From positions 1 through 49,261 of the IMG/VR virus record IMGVR_UViG_3300028840_001533: 49,261 nucleotides of DNA; one strand, given 5' to 3'. Source of the stretch: a virus. Each line of letters opens with the position of its first letter. The first letter of the stretch is position 1. The notes under the pieces are model-generated. The model saw nothing but the letters and a program-made list of their open reading frames with translations. It made no database searches and was not told where the DNA came from. The translations under genes were made by a program, and so were the position numbers. Shown one piece after another: positions 8,226 to 16,457 of this stretch.

Positions 8226-9388
8226 CAGGCAACCCTTTCCATGTCAACGTAGAAGTCCATCCCACGACTTCCACCCTTGATTGTATGGACTGGAACAAGC
8301 GCAAAGTATGGAGCGCTGATCCTTTGTGTTCCCCCTTTTGAAACGAGGTAAAACGTTGACATGCCAGTTGGAGCACTATTGACTTGCAGCGGCCACGCCA
8401 TCAGCCAACTTTTATACGGCTCGACACCTGGATCAGCGTTCTCGAACGCCCACCACGTTTCATTCTGCAATGAAAATGCCGGGAATTTTTTAATGCCGCT
8501 GCTATGAAGAACAAACACTTCCATCTTCGGAGCGACGCCCTCTTCAAAGTTTAATGGAACAGTGTTGGTAAGCGATCCATCAGTCATTCGCCAGCTAAGG
8601 CTGATTTTATAGATGCCAGGAGTTGGCAACTCAAAAGTTTGCTCATACTCAAGAATGTGAAGCTCGTCCCCAGGAAGGTCGCCGTACTTTTTCCAATTTA
8701 TTAACTGGTCGTCATCAAGCGCAGATCTGACTCTATGCTTGTAAAACATCCCAACTTCAGTTTGGGTTCCAGCAAGCTGGATCGGAGTAATGTCACCAGA
8801 ACCATCTGTCCGCCATAGTGTCCCAGCTGCTGCAAGAATGTTTTCATCTGGGTGCCCAGTGACATCTGTAAGCTCTTCCCAAGTTTCAACCCCATTAGTT
8901 GAAGAGTCATTACCAAGCACCCAGGTCTTATCTGGACCAACCTTTACGCACAAGCCGCTTATGTTTGTTCCAGCAGAAATTTCCACATCTTCAAGATCAG
9001 TGAGGGCAACTGTAACGGTTTCCTCGAAGTCAATTACCTTAGACCAAGTACTCCCACTTACATGCTCCCAAAGCTGAATGCTTGAATCAACTTGAACTAA
9101 ACGCACCCTGCGGTTGCTGTCAGAAAACTCAATACCGACAGCCCTGCCAGCCTGTGACGATTTCCCAGCAGTAGAAAACCTCATCATGCTCCATGAGCCA
9201 TCAGCCGCCACAGTCCCAAAGATTGCATCAGAAATCACCGTACTCATTGGGATTCCAAAAATCTCACCAATGGCATACTCAAGCTCTGTATGCGCTTCAA
9301 CGAGACCTTTACCATCATGTATTTTCCCAAGAATACGCGCCTTGTCGAGCAGCGGTTCAATGTTTACATGACCGTCAATAGCCATCAT
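8225..9388 (-). CDS. Tail appendage protein, paralogue 1
   Basis: The 387-residue protein shares its N-terminal motif with the next gene upstream: ELEYAIGEIFGIP here and QLEADLEDIFGIP there, each followed by a DAIFG/NYIFG turn. It also shares a C-terminal jelly-roll-like pattern (GIYKISLSWRMTDGS here, GIYEFSLWYVTSDGD there) and an ending with FY-V-R. The two are a tandem duplication with strongly diverged middles. They are probably tail appendages or short fibres using a common attachment helix, by inference. The ATG (preceded by another ATG codon) overlaps the upstream stop as ATGA. Confidence 0.65.
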   Translation of the reverse strand: MMAIDGHVNIEPLLDKARILGKIHDGKGLVEAHTELEYAIGEIFGIPMSTVISDAIFGTVAADGSWSMMRFSTAGKSSQAGRAVGIEFSDSNRRVRLVQVDSSIQLWEHVSGSTWSKVIDFEETVTVALTDLEDVEISAGTNISGLCVKVGPDKTWVLGNDSSTNGVETWEELTDVTGHPDENILAAAGTLWRTDGSGDITPIQLAGTQTEVGMFYKHRVRSALDDDQLINWKKYGDLPGDELHILEYEQTFELPTPGIYKISLSWRMTDGSLTNTVPLNFEEGVAPKMEVFVLHSSGIKKFPAFSLQNETWWAFENADPGVEPYKSWLMAWPLQVNSAPTGMSTFYLVSKGGTQRISAPYFALVPVHTIKGGSRGMDFYVDMERVA

Positions 9389-10506
9389 TTAATCCTTCTG
9401 AGAACCGCATAAAACGTTATTGAGTTTCTCCCGCCTATTGTCTCCCCGCTGTTTTGCCTGACCTCACAGTGGAGGTCGCTAGTGCTCCCGTTGACTGTGA
9501 ACATGCGCGTCCCAAGGAACTTTGCGCCGTCGATTGGAACAAGCTCGCTGTTTTGGCCGAACCCAACTGTTGCTCGTTGGGCAACTCCAACAGTAGCTGG
9601 ACCGAGAATGTTTGTGCCCTGGAGCCGCCATTCCCTGGTGCCAGCAATTCGCTCATCGCCGTCTGATGTTACGTACCAAAGAGAGAACTCGTAGATCCCT
9701 TGCTCAAGCGCCTGGAAATACTTATTTGATTCTGACCCGTCGTTGCCAAGATACGTGCTCTCATCCGTTATTGTCCCCTGGCCGAGATCATTAAGCGCCC
9801 AGTTCCACAAATCGATGTAGCTTGCTGGAGAGGTGCCCCAGCCTTTTGTGGCAACAGATGAGAGGAACATCACAAACGATGCTCCAGTAGATGGTGGATC
9901 AACCCACTCGACCTCCGTGAGGTTGCTTTTTGTCGCAAGAACTTGGCCAGCTGTTCCGTAATCTCCGGGGCCATCAGTCAGTTGTATAAACGTAGTAACA
10001 CCTACGCCAGCAGATGGATCCTGTAGATCGAACCCGGTGCCGGACGAATCAACTTTCAGCAGCTTCCCAATCGAAGATGAAATATCAGCTGGGCCAGTGT
10101 AGTCCGTAAGACCAGTAAGCTTGCCTGACCCAGGTGATTCAATGTTCGCCACAAGCGACCAGTCCTCATTTGGGTAATCGTCATCGTTGTAAATCTTGAG
10201 TCCTGAATTCACAAATACCAGAAGCTTCGCAACAGTTCCGTCATCAAACTTTAGCCCAACTGCATCAGCGGGGTCAGATTCAACAGAAGCTGATTTCAAC
10301 ACCGGGACGCCCCTGATGGAGCCATCGGGCTGTACCGGCTTCCCGTCTGGATTCTCTGGGTTGCTGCCAAAAATGTAATTTGTGATCGGCGTGTCGTCTG
10401 GAATGCCAAAGATGTCTTCGAGGTCTGCTTCTAGCTGAACGTGCTGATCGTCAGTTCTGTTGACCTTCGTAGAATCGGCCATTCTGTTTTGGTCAAGCTT
10501 AGCCAT
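9385..10506 (-). CDS. Tail appendage protein, paralogue 2
   Basis: This 373-residue protein is related to 8225-9388 in the N-terminal DIFGIP motif and the C-terminal beta-sandwich region. The middle contains fibre-like phrases (GKLTGLTDYTGPADIS, FIQLTDGPGDYGTAGQVLAT) seen in the linker repeats of phage fibres. The start at 10506 is chosen because GGAGGAATTCA precedes it; the longer in-frame version adds ten residues overlapping the adaptor gene. It likely forms a hetero- or homo-oligomeric appendage at the adaptor/nozzle. Confidence 0.65.
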   Translation of the reverse strand: MAKLDQNRMADSTKVNRTDDQHVQLEADLEDIFGIPDDTPITNYIFGSNPENPDGKPVQPDGSIRGVPVLKSASVESDPADAVGLKFDDGTVAKLLVFVNSGLKIYNDDDYPNEDWSLVANIESPGSGKLTGLTDYTGPADISSSIGKLLKVDSSGTGFDLQDPSAGVGVTTFIQLTDGPGDYGTAGQVLATKSNLTEVEWVDPPSTGASFVMFLSSVATKGWGTSPASYIDLWNWALNDLGQGTITDESTYLGNDGSESNKYFQALEQGIYEFSLWYVTSDGDERIAGTREWRLQGTNILGPATVGVAQRATVGFGQNSELVPIDGAKFLGTRMFTVNGSTSDLHCEVRQNSGETIGGRNSITFYAVLRRIK

Positions 10507-11176
10507 TGAATTCCTCCATTGCGCGAGGGCCGTCACCAGTCATCGCCGCCCTTGCGTTATACCTCTCGTAAGCAGCGTCAGACAAGCCCTTGAACATGGG
10601 AACCCTGTTGTCATCAAGCAGCCAAATGCTCGCTGACATGGCAGCTTTATAAAGAACAGCATACGGACACTGCGCCAACATAATTGGCTCGCTGCTCTCA
10701 GCTGCGTCTCCTGGCATAGCCTGCCAGTGCATCCTGATGGTGTGGTCTGTCCCAGCCGCAGCGATTGGTCTCCAATAGAAGTATTCGCCATCAACGGCCC
10801 AGGCTTCAGGGGTCCCCTCAGAATCCCCGAATGTATCCATCAACTCAGAAAAATCCCTTTCTCTGAATGGATACGTCTCACCACTGACATCGATCCACCC
10901 ACGCTTGATGTAAGAGAAGCCGCCCCACGTCACTGACAACACATCAGTGATTAGCGCTCTCCCAGGCACGTCGGACCAGAAGTCCTCTTCCTCGCCAGAC
11001 GCCGGGGTTTCCAAGGTGTAGTTTGTGAGACGGTTGAGAAACCTGAATTCATTTTCCTCAGCCATCTCGAACAGCGCTTGGTTGACATCAAGAACAGCAT
11101 GATTGTAGGAATACTCTTCCTGGTCTTCCTGCTCCAGCAATTCAAGCAGCCGTGACGCGGCTTCTGAAACGTTCAT
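10499..11176 (-). CDS. Head-tail adaptor protein
   Basis: This is a 225-residue, largely helical protein with a beta insert. The N-terminus is a long helix (ASRLLELLEQ) and the C-terminus contains the helix pair AQCPYAVLYKAAMSASIWLLDDNRVPMF (broken up here: AQCPYAVLYKAAM, then SIWLLDD) and AYERYNARAAM, a wording typical of podovirus adaptor/tail tubular A-like proteins that sit under the portal. Size and gene order (capsid, small protein, adaptor, nozzle region) fit. The start at 11176 overlaps the upstream stop as ATGA; the longer version would start at a TTG. Confidence 0.7.
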   Translation of the reverse strand: MNVSEAASRLLELLEQEDQEEYSYNHAVLDVNQALFEMAEENEFRFLNRLTNYTLETPASGEEEDFWSDVPGRALITDVLSVTWGGFSYIKRGWIDVSGETYPFRERDFSELMDTFGDSEGTPEAWAVDGEYFYWRPIAAAGTDHTIRMHWQAMPGDAAESSEPIMLAQCPYAVLYKAAMSASIWLLDDNRVPMFKGLSDAAYERYNARAAMTGDGPRAMEEFNG

Positions 11177-11586
11177 AGCAAGCTTGCTCCATCCCTCGTG
11201 CAAATTTCGAGAAGCTGTACCTTCGTCAGCCTATGAATTTCCCTGTGCCCCAAAGCAACAGCGAGCTTGCGAAGCTGCCCAAACGAAAGATTTTCCAGCG
11301 CTAGCTCAACAGCGTCTGATTGCTCCTTCGTCATTTGCTCAACCCAAACGTGCCCCCGCTTGAATGATCGAGAGTTCTCGATTTTTTTCTGAATCTCTGG
11401 ATCCTCGACTGTCATTGGGAAATTACCAATCCCAACAATCGTGGTACCAGGAAGACCCATGTACGTACGAGGACCCTCTGGAACCTCCTCAAGCTCAGCA
11501 GCAGCTTTGACCTCATCTTTAATATTACCGCCGCTCTCAAGAGCTTGGACAATCGCCTTTTGTTTCGCTGTTCGCTTCTTTGCCAT
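11173..11586 (-). CDS. Small head protein with SAP/HeH-like C-terminus
   Basis: A lysine-rich N-terminus (MAKKRTAKQKAIVQALE) and a middle strand region are followed at about 100-135 by two short helices, FGQLRKLAVALGHREIHRLT then KVQLLEICTRDG. This has the spacing of a SAP/HeH helix-extended-loop-helix domain, often nucleic-acid binding. The protein is 137 residues. The start at 11586 has a GGGGG site. It sits between the capsid and the adaptor, where phages often place head-completion or minor capsid proteins. The function is unproven. Confidence 0.55.
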   Translation of the reverse strand: MAKKRTAKQKAIVQALESGGNIKDEVKAAAELEEVPEGPRTYMGLPGTTIVGIGNFPMTVEDPEIQKKIENSRSFKRGHVWVEQMTKEQSDAVELALENLSFGQLRKLAVALGHREIHRLTKVQLLEICTRDGASLL

Positions 11587-11599
11587 GGTTGCCCCCAAC

Positions 11600-11647
11600 C
11601 TATTTTTTCTTGGGCTTCTTCTTCTTTTTCTTTTTACCGCACGGCAT
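11600..11647 (-). CDS. 15-residue lysine-rich micro-ORF
   Basis: The ORF reads MPCGKKKKKKKPKKK and stops 13 bases before the next ATG. It has a textbook SD site (TTGGAG) seven bases before the ATG, better than that of the following gene, and it lies directly behind the hairpin that follows the capsid gene. Ten of the 15 residues after Gly are Lys, so a product would bind DNA or acidic capsid surfaces. Whether it is translated as a peptide or only delivers ribosomes to the next gene cannot be told from sequence. Confidence 0.5.
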   Translation of the reverse strand: MPCGKKKKKKKPKKK

Positions 11648-11660
11648 GATTGTCTCCAAT

Positions 11661-11687
11661 AAGGCCGGGGGCCGAAGCCCCCGGCTT
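11661..11687 (-). terminator. GC-rich UUCG hairpin downstream of the capsid gene
   Basis: On the minus strand an 8-bp stem of GCCCCCGG/CCGGGGGC type closes a TTCG tetraloop, with an AAG/CTT extension and one bulged base. It begins ten bases after the capsid stop codon. The tail is TTATT, not a long U-run, so it may attenuate transcription or protect the 3' end of capsid mRNA instead of terminating fully. Confidence 0.7.
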
Positions 11688-11697
11688 AGTTGATGGA

Positions 11698-12939
11698 TCA
11701 GGCGTCAGGTGCGTACGCCGCGATATCGGTCCACTTCTGGTGAACCTCGGGCAGTGCCAGGGAGAAGCCCAGTTCACCCTGGTAGTACCCTTTCTTGCCG
11801 TCACGGTCGTTCTCCTCGGCATTCGGGAACCACTTGGTGTCCCGGCCACGGAGTTTGACGCGCTGCACGTACTTCATGTCGAGGCAGTACCCGTCCTTGG
11901 TGTAGACGGAAGACTCCGACATCAGATCGTGCGGGATGAGACGCAGGATGCCGAACGGGGTCACCCAGGTCTTCACAACGAGGCCGAAGCTCTCGTCGGT
12001 GTTCATGTTGTCGGTGAGGTCGAAGTTCAGCGCTGCATGGTTGCGGGCAACACGGTTCAGGATTTTGATGGCCGTGTTTCCGCAGATGAACGCCTTGTCC
12101 TTCGATCCGTACTGGAAGAGGGTCTGAAGCTGATCTTCCAGGTCTTCCAGCGACATGGAGCCGCCCCAGTCCTTCGCGTAGGTGGCGGTGATGAAGTACT
12201 CCAGGCCACCCATCGAGCGCTTCGGATGCGTCCCGGTCAGGTCTTCCTTGCGCTGCCCACGAAGCAGAGCGGTCTCGTGCTTCATCAGGTAGCGCTCCAA
12301 GCACTCGGCCTTCATCTGCGGCCAGGGCTTCTTCGGGCGGAAGCGGGTGGCATCGGCGGTGCCGGTGATCTCCACCGCGTCCTTGAAGATCTGGGTCAGA
12401 TTGTAGACCACGGAGTGCAGGCGGCTGATCGACTCGGGCGAGAGTGAACCCTCCTCGTAGATCGAGCCAACCCACCGGAGAACATCGGCAGAAGCCGGGT
12501 CCGTGGTGGTGTTCCACTCGGTGACCTTGAAGTCTTCACCAGCGGTGGTCGCGTCGCCGGTTGCGGTGGTCACGATGTACTGCTGATCGGTGCCCTCGAC
12601 TTCGAGCAAGTCGCCAACCTTGACGCCGTATGCGTCACCGGCAGCGATGCCAGCAGCATCGATGGTGATCTCGTGAACGGTGGAATTGGTCGCAACCGAA
12701 TCCACGGTCCAGGTCATCACCGGGAGCCGCCACTCGAAGATCTTGTACTCCGGGTCGTCCACGGTGCGAGACGGGAGCTTTGAGGTCAGGTAGGTGAATG
12801 GCGTCGGGCTGGTCGGCCACAGCTTGAACGCCATCTCGTGGATGTTGCGCGGACGGAAGTCGCGGTCGTTCGCGCCAACCGAACTTCCCATTGTGCCGCC
12901 ACCAAGGGTGTGCGGGTTGGTCATTCCAAACAAAGACAT
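11698..12939 (-). CDS. Major capsid protein (HK97 fold, SU10-like)
   Basis: The 413-residue protein is the shell protein of the head. The central part reads AECLERYLMKHETALLRGQR, followed by RSMGGLEYFI, and the C-terminal half has the LVVKTWVTPFGILRLIPHDL strand region. These are hallmarks of the SU10/DUF5309 capsid family with the HK97 fold. A beta-rich insert at about 100-145 (a D-Y-GVKVGDLLEVEGTDQQYIV region) is likely a surface domain. It is preceded by the scaffold and followed by a strong hairpin. The SD site (TGGAGG, 8 bases from ATG) can pair with an upstream CCTCCA (see 12948-12964). Confidence 0.9.
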   Translation of the reverse strand: MSLFGMTNPHTLGGGTMGSSVGANDRDFRPRNIHEMAFKLWPTSPTPFTYLTSKLPSRTVDDPEYKIFEWRLPVMTWTVDSVATNSTVHEITIDAAGIAAGDAYGVKVGDLLEVEGTDQQYIVTTATGDATTAGEDFKVTEWNTTTDPASADVLRWVGSIYEEGSLSPESISRLHSVVYNLTQIFKDAVEITGTADATRFRPKKPWPQMKAECLERYLMKHETALLRGQRKEDLTGTHPKRSMGGLEYFITATYAKDWGGSMSLEDLEDQLQTLFQYGSKDKAFICGNTAIKILNRVARNHAALNFDLTDNMNTDESFGLVVKTWVTPFGILRLIPHDLMSESSVYTKDGYCLDMKYVQRVKLRGRDTKWFPNAEENDRDGKKGYYQGELGFSLALPEVHQKWTDIAAYAPDA

Positions 12940-12947
12940 TTCGTTGT

Positions 12948-12964
12948 CCTCCAGTCATTGGAGG
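12948..12964 (-). promoter_or_regulatory. Hairpin that would sequester the capsid SD site
   Basis: On the minus strand CCTCCA and TGGAGG form a perfect 6-bp stem with a 5-base loop. The TGGAGG arm is the ribosome-binding site of the capsid gene, eight bases before its ATG. It lies five bases after the scaffold stop codon, so ribosomes finishing the scaffold would melt it. This would couple capsid translation to scaffold translation. Confidence 0.5.
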
Positions 12965-12969
12965 AGGAA

Positions 12970-14052
12970 TCAGTATTCAGCGTCGTTGAAGGACTCCCTG
13001 TACTCTTTTTCAAACTGCGTCATTTCGTCGTCGTTTGCTCTCGGAATGGCTGGCTTTGTCTGCCCAGTCCCACCAGTGGCCATCTGACGCTCTTGGTCAG
13101 TTGCTTTTGGCTTTGCCTTCTTCTGAAACTTGTCTGGGTTTTGGTGCATATAAAGCAGAACCGAAGCCTGGATGTCAGGCGCGGTGACATCAGCCACCTG
13201 CTTATCCACCCAGTGCAAAGTGCTGTCCTCTGCCGTCGCCCACTTCATAAAATCACTGTACCCATCATCTTCAGAAAGAAACGAGAACATTTCGTTCGAC
13301 TCTGCGACTTCGTTTGAAAGAGTCCTGAGACGGCTTTCGCTGGCCTGCGTAGTGTCCCGCTGAGTCCAGGTATCATGGCCCTGCTTCAACTGATCGACCA
13401 TATCAACGAGAACTTTCCCAAGCTGTGAAGCAGCCTGGAAGCGATCCTCAATGTACGCAGCTGCCTTCGGGTAGTTCTGAACGAAGGTTGGCTCGACGCC
13501 GCCCGCTTCTGCGTAGCGCTCCATGGCTGGCAAATACTTCTCCACAAGTTGTGCAGAAATTTGCTCAGGAGTTAGATCAGGCTGCTTGCTCGCCTCTTCG
13601 ATCTGCCGCTCCTGTAAAGCAATATGCTTTTCCATAGCCTCTCGCATCTTGCGAGCTTCTTCGAGTTCCTCCTGCCCTCTCCCGATCATGTGCCGTCCCT
13701 GGTGTCCCCAGGTAACGAGGTTGTCTACTAATCCTTCCTCTGCCAGTTGTTGGTAAGAGATTTTTTGCCCAGCGAACTTGCCAAACGCATCGGCATCATT
13801 CGGCAGGGTCACCATTTTTGGCTTCTCTTCTGACTGGTCGGGACTCGCGGAATCGGACTCCTGGCTGGTCTCGGTTGGCGTCTCTTCCTCTACTACCGGC
13901 TCTCCCTCGTCGGGTTCCGGTGGCTTGGATGTGACATCCAGGTCCGCTGCCTGCACTGATTCGTTGTCGAAGTTTTCATCGTCAAACGAATCCTTGTAGT
14001 CTTTCTCGAAAGCCTCCAGTTCATCGATTGCCTCTTGTCTTGCGTCTGCCAC
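12970..14052 (-). CDS. Scaffolding protein
   Basis: This is a 360-residue, highly charged, mostly helical protein. It has an acidic disordered N-terminal region (about 25-75, rich in Glu, Pro and Ser), a central coiled coil (RGQEELEEARKMREAMEKHI) and a basic stretch (KFQKKAKPKATDQ) before the end. It lies directly upstream of the capsid gene, as expected for a scaffold. Both ends carry the same motif, FEKDYKDSFDDENF near residue 14 and FEKEYRESFNDAEY at the C-terminus. No protease domain was seen. Confidence 0.75.
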   Translation of the reverse strand: MADARQEAIDELEAFEKDYKDSFDDENFDNESVQAADLDVTSKPPEPDEGEPVVEEETPTETSQESDSASPDQSEEKPKMVTLPNDADAFGKFAGQKISYQQLAEEGLVDNLVTWGHQGRHMIGRGQEELEEARKMREAMEKHIALQERQIEEASKQPDLTPEQISAQLVEKYLPAMERYAEAGGVEPTFVQNYPKAAAYIEDRFQAASQLGKVLVDMVDQLKQGHDTWTQRDTTQASESRLRTLSNEVAESNEMFSFLSEDDGYSDFMKWATAEDSTLHWVDKQVADVTAPDIQASVLLYMHQNPDKFQKKAKPKATDQERQMATGGTGQTKPAIPRANDDEMTQFEKEYRESFNDAEY

Positions 14053-14061
14053 ATCTACCCC

Positions 14062-14415
14062 CTAATCCGTGGATCCTTCACCAAGGTGATCCGGTGAATC
14101 TTCGATGCCAACGTGTGCCTTGACATTTGCCTTGTATTCCTTCTGGCGCTCCTCGTAGTCCTCAATGAATTGAAGATCTTGGAAAACGCCAGCCAATCTT
14201 TCCTGCATCGATGCTACCACAGCCACAGCGGAGTGCGTGGGCTGGGTGTCCGGGTTGTACTTCATCAACGGAAGCATACGAGCCTTGAGGCTCTGAAGAA
14301 ATTCGACAACCTTCTCCGGGCTTTCGAGCAATTGCCGAGCTTTCCGGTACTGGATCTCGTCCTTCTCCAACGCCTCTCGTTGTTCCCTGATGACATCCTG
14401 CATTGACCTCGCCAT
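14062..14415 (-). CDS. Small helical head protein
   Basis: This 117-residue protein is mostly helix (MARSMQDVIREQREALEKDE at the start; VASMQERLAGVFQDLQFIE in the middle) with an acidic end. It lies between portal and scaffold with short gaps on each side. It could be a portal- or scaffold-associated assembly factor. No family was recognised. Confidence 0.6.
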   Translation of the reverse strand: MARSMQDVIREQREALEKDEIQYRKARQLLESPEKVVEFLQSLKARMLPLMKYNPDTQPTHSAVAVVASMQERLAGVFQDLQFIEDYEERQKEYKANVKAHVGIEDSPDHLGEGSTD

Positions 14416-14423
14416 AGTGCCCC

Positions 14424-16457
14424 CTAAAGTGGAATCATGTTCCCAGATTGCACAGCCTTGTCAATCTGCTCTTCACTCTGCACATTGACCCCAGGCTGCG
14501 ATGCCCCGGTCTGGGCCTCTGGCGGAAGCTGCCCAGGCAATCCGCCTACTCCCATGTTGTCAGGCATCTTATACTTGAACTGATCCAAGTAGTTGATGCC
14601 AGCACTCCTCACGAACTCGTCAAACACAGCAATCGGATTCAGCACCTTGCCTTCGAGGTCAGGGTTCATCAGCTGCGGCGCTTGCGCCAGCATCGTTAAC
14701 AGCTGGCCCCAGATTGCTGTCATACGCGCTGGGTCAGGTGTCATCATCTGAGTGTGAGGGATGTAATCGTACTCGCCTTGGAGATCATCTGGAGCAATTT
14801 TGAACATCTGAGCTTTGTCTGGCCCACCCAGCTGCTCAACCAATCGCCCAACAAGGCGATAAGTTTTTTCCATTGTGGAAAACTGCTGCCGATTAGTAAT
14901 GAGGCGACGAGCATACGGCTCCATCATCATCGTGTCTTGCAGCTGGGCTTCAATCCCAAGGCGAAGCGATGCCGATTCGTTAACGGTCTCGACTTCACCA
15001 AGCGTCCGCTTCCCAGGCAGCGGCATGCCCTGCATGGTATCTGGAGCAGCGCCCATCCGTTGCAGCATCTGGAAGAGTAGCTGGAATGTGCTGAGGTGCT
15101 GCTGAGTGATATCGGTAATGGCAAATTGAGCGTACATATCCTGGATACGCATTTGCCCCATTTCCTGCATTCTCTTGCCCCTGCGGGTCAAGCGAATGTG
15201 CTTAGCCGGTTCCGGCGAAGCCATGTCTACAGGGTTGATTAGATCGTCATTGAAGATCACCATGTCATTGACGATCTTCTTAGCATTGATCATGTGGGAG
15301 TTTACGAACCAGTCTGATGCGTCCTGTCCACCAATCATCTGCTGCGCCATGCCTGGGACAAACGGAGCATGGAAATCTGGGTCAGGAATTGAAACGCAGT
15401 AAGTAAACTCGTCATGCGAGTAAACACTCTTGTGCGCCCTGATAATCAGGCTTTCGTCGTAAACAGAGAACCACCAAATCTCTGGCTTGTCTCTCGCCGC
15501 AAGCCCCCACTCCTTCGGAATAATCTTCCACTGAAGGTGATCAACAGGCGGATTCGGGTACTTACGCGTACCCGAATTCGAGTACGACCCATCGATCCAC
15601 GTCCCGTCATCGTTGAAGGTGGTCGATTGCTCATTCGCCAACTTTCGCATCTGCTTCAGATTGAAGAATGCCCCAGTCCCCTGCATCAAACTGCGCTCAA
15701 GGTACCAAAGGATGTTCGTGTAATCAGTGTGGCCAATGTAGTTGGAAACCTGTGGATCACCGATTGGCACATTGGGATCAGGTAGGAAATTTCGGGGATT
15801 CACAGCAGCAACATTGTTCCACTCTTTTGTGCGAGTCCACACGGGTTCATCCAAGTTGACGCCCATGAGCATCGCTTCAAGGGGACTGAGGCCTTTCTGA
15901 GCTTGGTACCCGAACTTTTCCTCGAACGTGTCGTACCAGATCGCTATGCCGTACCGCTCCTGGTCCATGATCGCCTGCCACATCTTCAGGTCGAACTTGG
16001 ACTGCCGAAGATCGTAGCGGGCAACCACCTCGTGTACGCGGGACCCTATGAAATCGTCCGACTCCGTAGGCTCGTAATGGATACGCGGGTCCGTCTGCGT
16101 CAGCTGTGAATACTTGTGCGCTGCCCTGGTCATGATCAGCGTGTACATCACTGGCATACAGATGGCACCCTTGTAGGGCATTTGCTTCTTGCCTTCTGTA
16201 TCAAAGCTTTTGTCAGCGTACCGCTTGGGTGCGTCGAAGTCGTAGTACAACCGCATGTACTTATCGACCATGTCCCAGTCTTCAGCGCGTTGATCGATGT
16301 GCGCCTTCGATGCCCTGATCATGGATTGAAGCTCACTGAGGAGCCTGCCGTGCTCTGGGCTTTTCCAATTCAGAGTCTCATGCACGGGCTTATCAAGCAC
16401 CTGGATCTTTGCGTCCTGCTCGATAATCAGCCCATTAGAGTCCTGCGAGTCCGCCAT
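14424..16457 (-). CDS. Portal protein
   Basis: The 677-residue protein forms the dodecameric DNA channel at the capsid vertex. The N-terminal part reads AEDWDMVDKYMRLYY with a later MPYKGAICMPVMYTLIMTRA, then a wing-like domain with Trp/Arg clusters, a helical clip/stem region (MLQRMGAAPDTMQGM) and a Gln/Pro-rich C-terminus. Size and position right after the large terminase fit the portals of podovirus-like phages with SU10-type capsids. The start at 16457 has a GAGG site and overlaps the end of the terminase gene by 23 bases. The longer in-frame version adds 16 residues deeper in terminase. Confidence 0.85.
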   Translation of the reverse strand: MADSQDSNGLIIEQDAKIQVLDKPVHETLNWKSPEHGRLLSELQSMIRASKAHIDQRAEDWDMVDKYMRLYYDFDAPKRYADKSFDTEGKKQMPYKGAICMPVMYTLIMTRAAHKYSQLTQTDPRIHYEPTESDDFIGSRVHEVVARYDLRQSKFDLKMWQAIMDQERYGIAIWYDTFEEKFGYQAQKGLSPLEAMLMGVNLDEPVWTRTKEWNNVAAVNPRNFLPDPNVPIGDPQVSNYIGHTDYTNILWYLERSLMQGTGAFFNLKQMRKLANEQSTTFNDDGTWIDGSYSNSGTRKYPNPPVDHLQWKIIPKEWGLAARDKPEIWWFSVYDESLIIRAHKSVYSHDEFTYCVSIPDPDFHAPFVPGMAQQMIGGQDASDWFVNSHMINAKKIVNDMVIFNDDLINPVDMASPEPAKHIRLTRRGKRMQEMGQMRIQDMYAQFAITDITQQHLSTFQLLFQMLQRMGAAPDTMQGMPLPGKRTLGEVETVNESASLRLGIEAQLQDTMMMEPYARRLITNRQQFSTMEKTYRLVGRLVEQLGGPDKAQMFKIAPDDLQGEYDYIPHTQMMTPDPARMTAIWGQLLTMLAQAPQLMNPDLEGKVLNPIAVFDEFVRSAGINYLDQFKYKMPDNMGVGGLPGQLPPEAQTGASQPGVNVQSEEQIDKAVQSGNMIPL

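Noticed and set aside
11650-12447. 265-codon plus-strand ORF antisense to the capsid gene
   Set aside because: It is a GC3-driven shadow of the capsid gene with His/Val/Arg-rich composition and no ribosome site.
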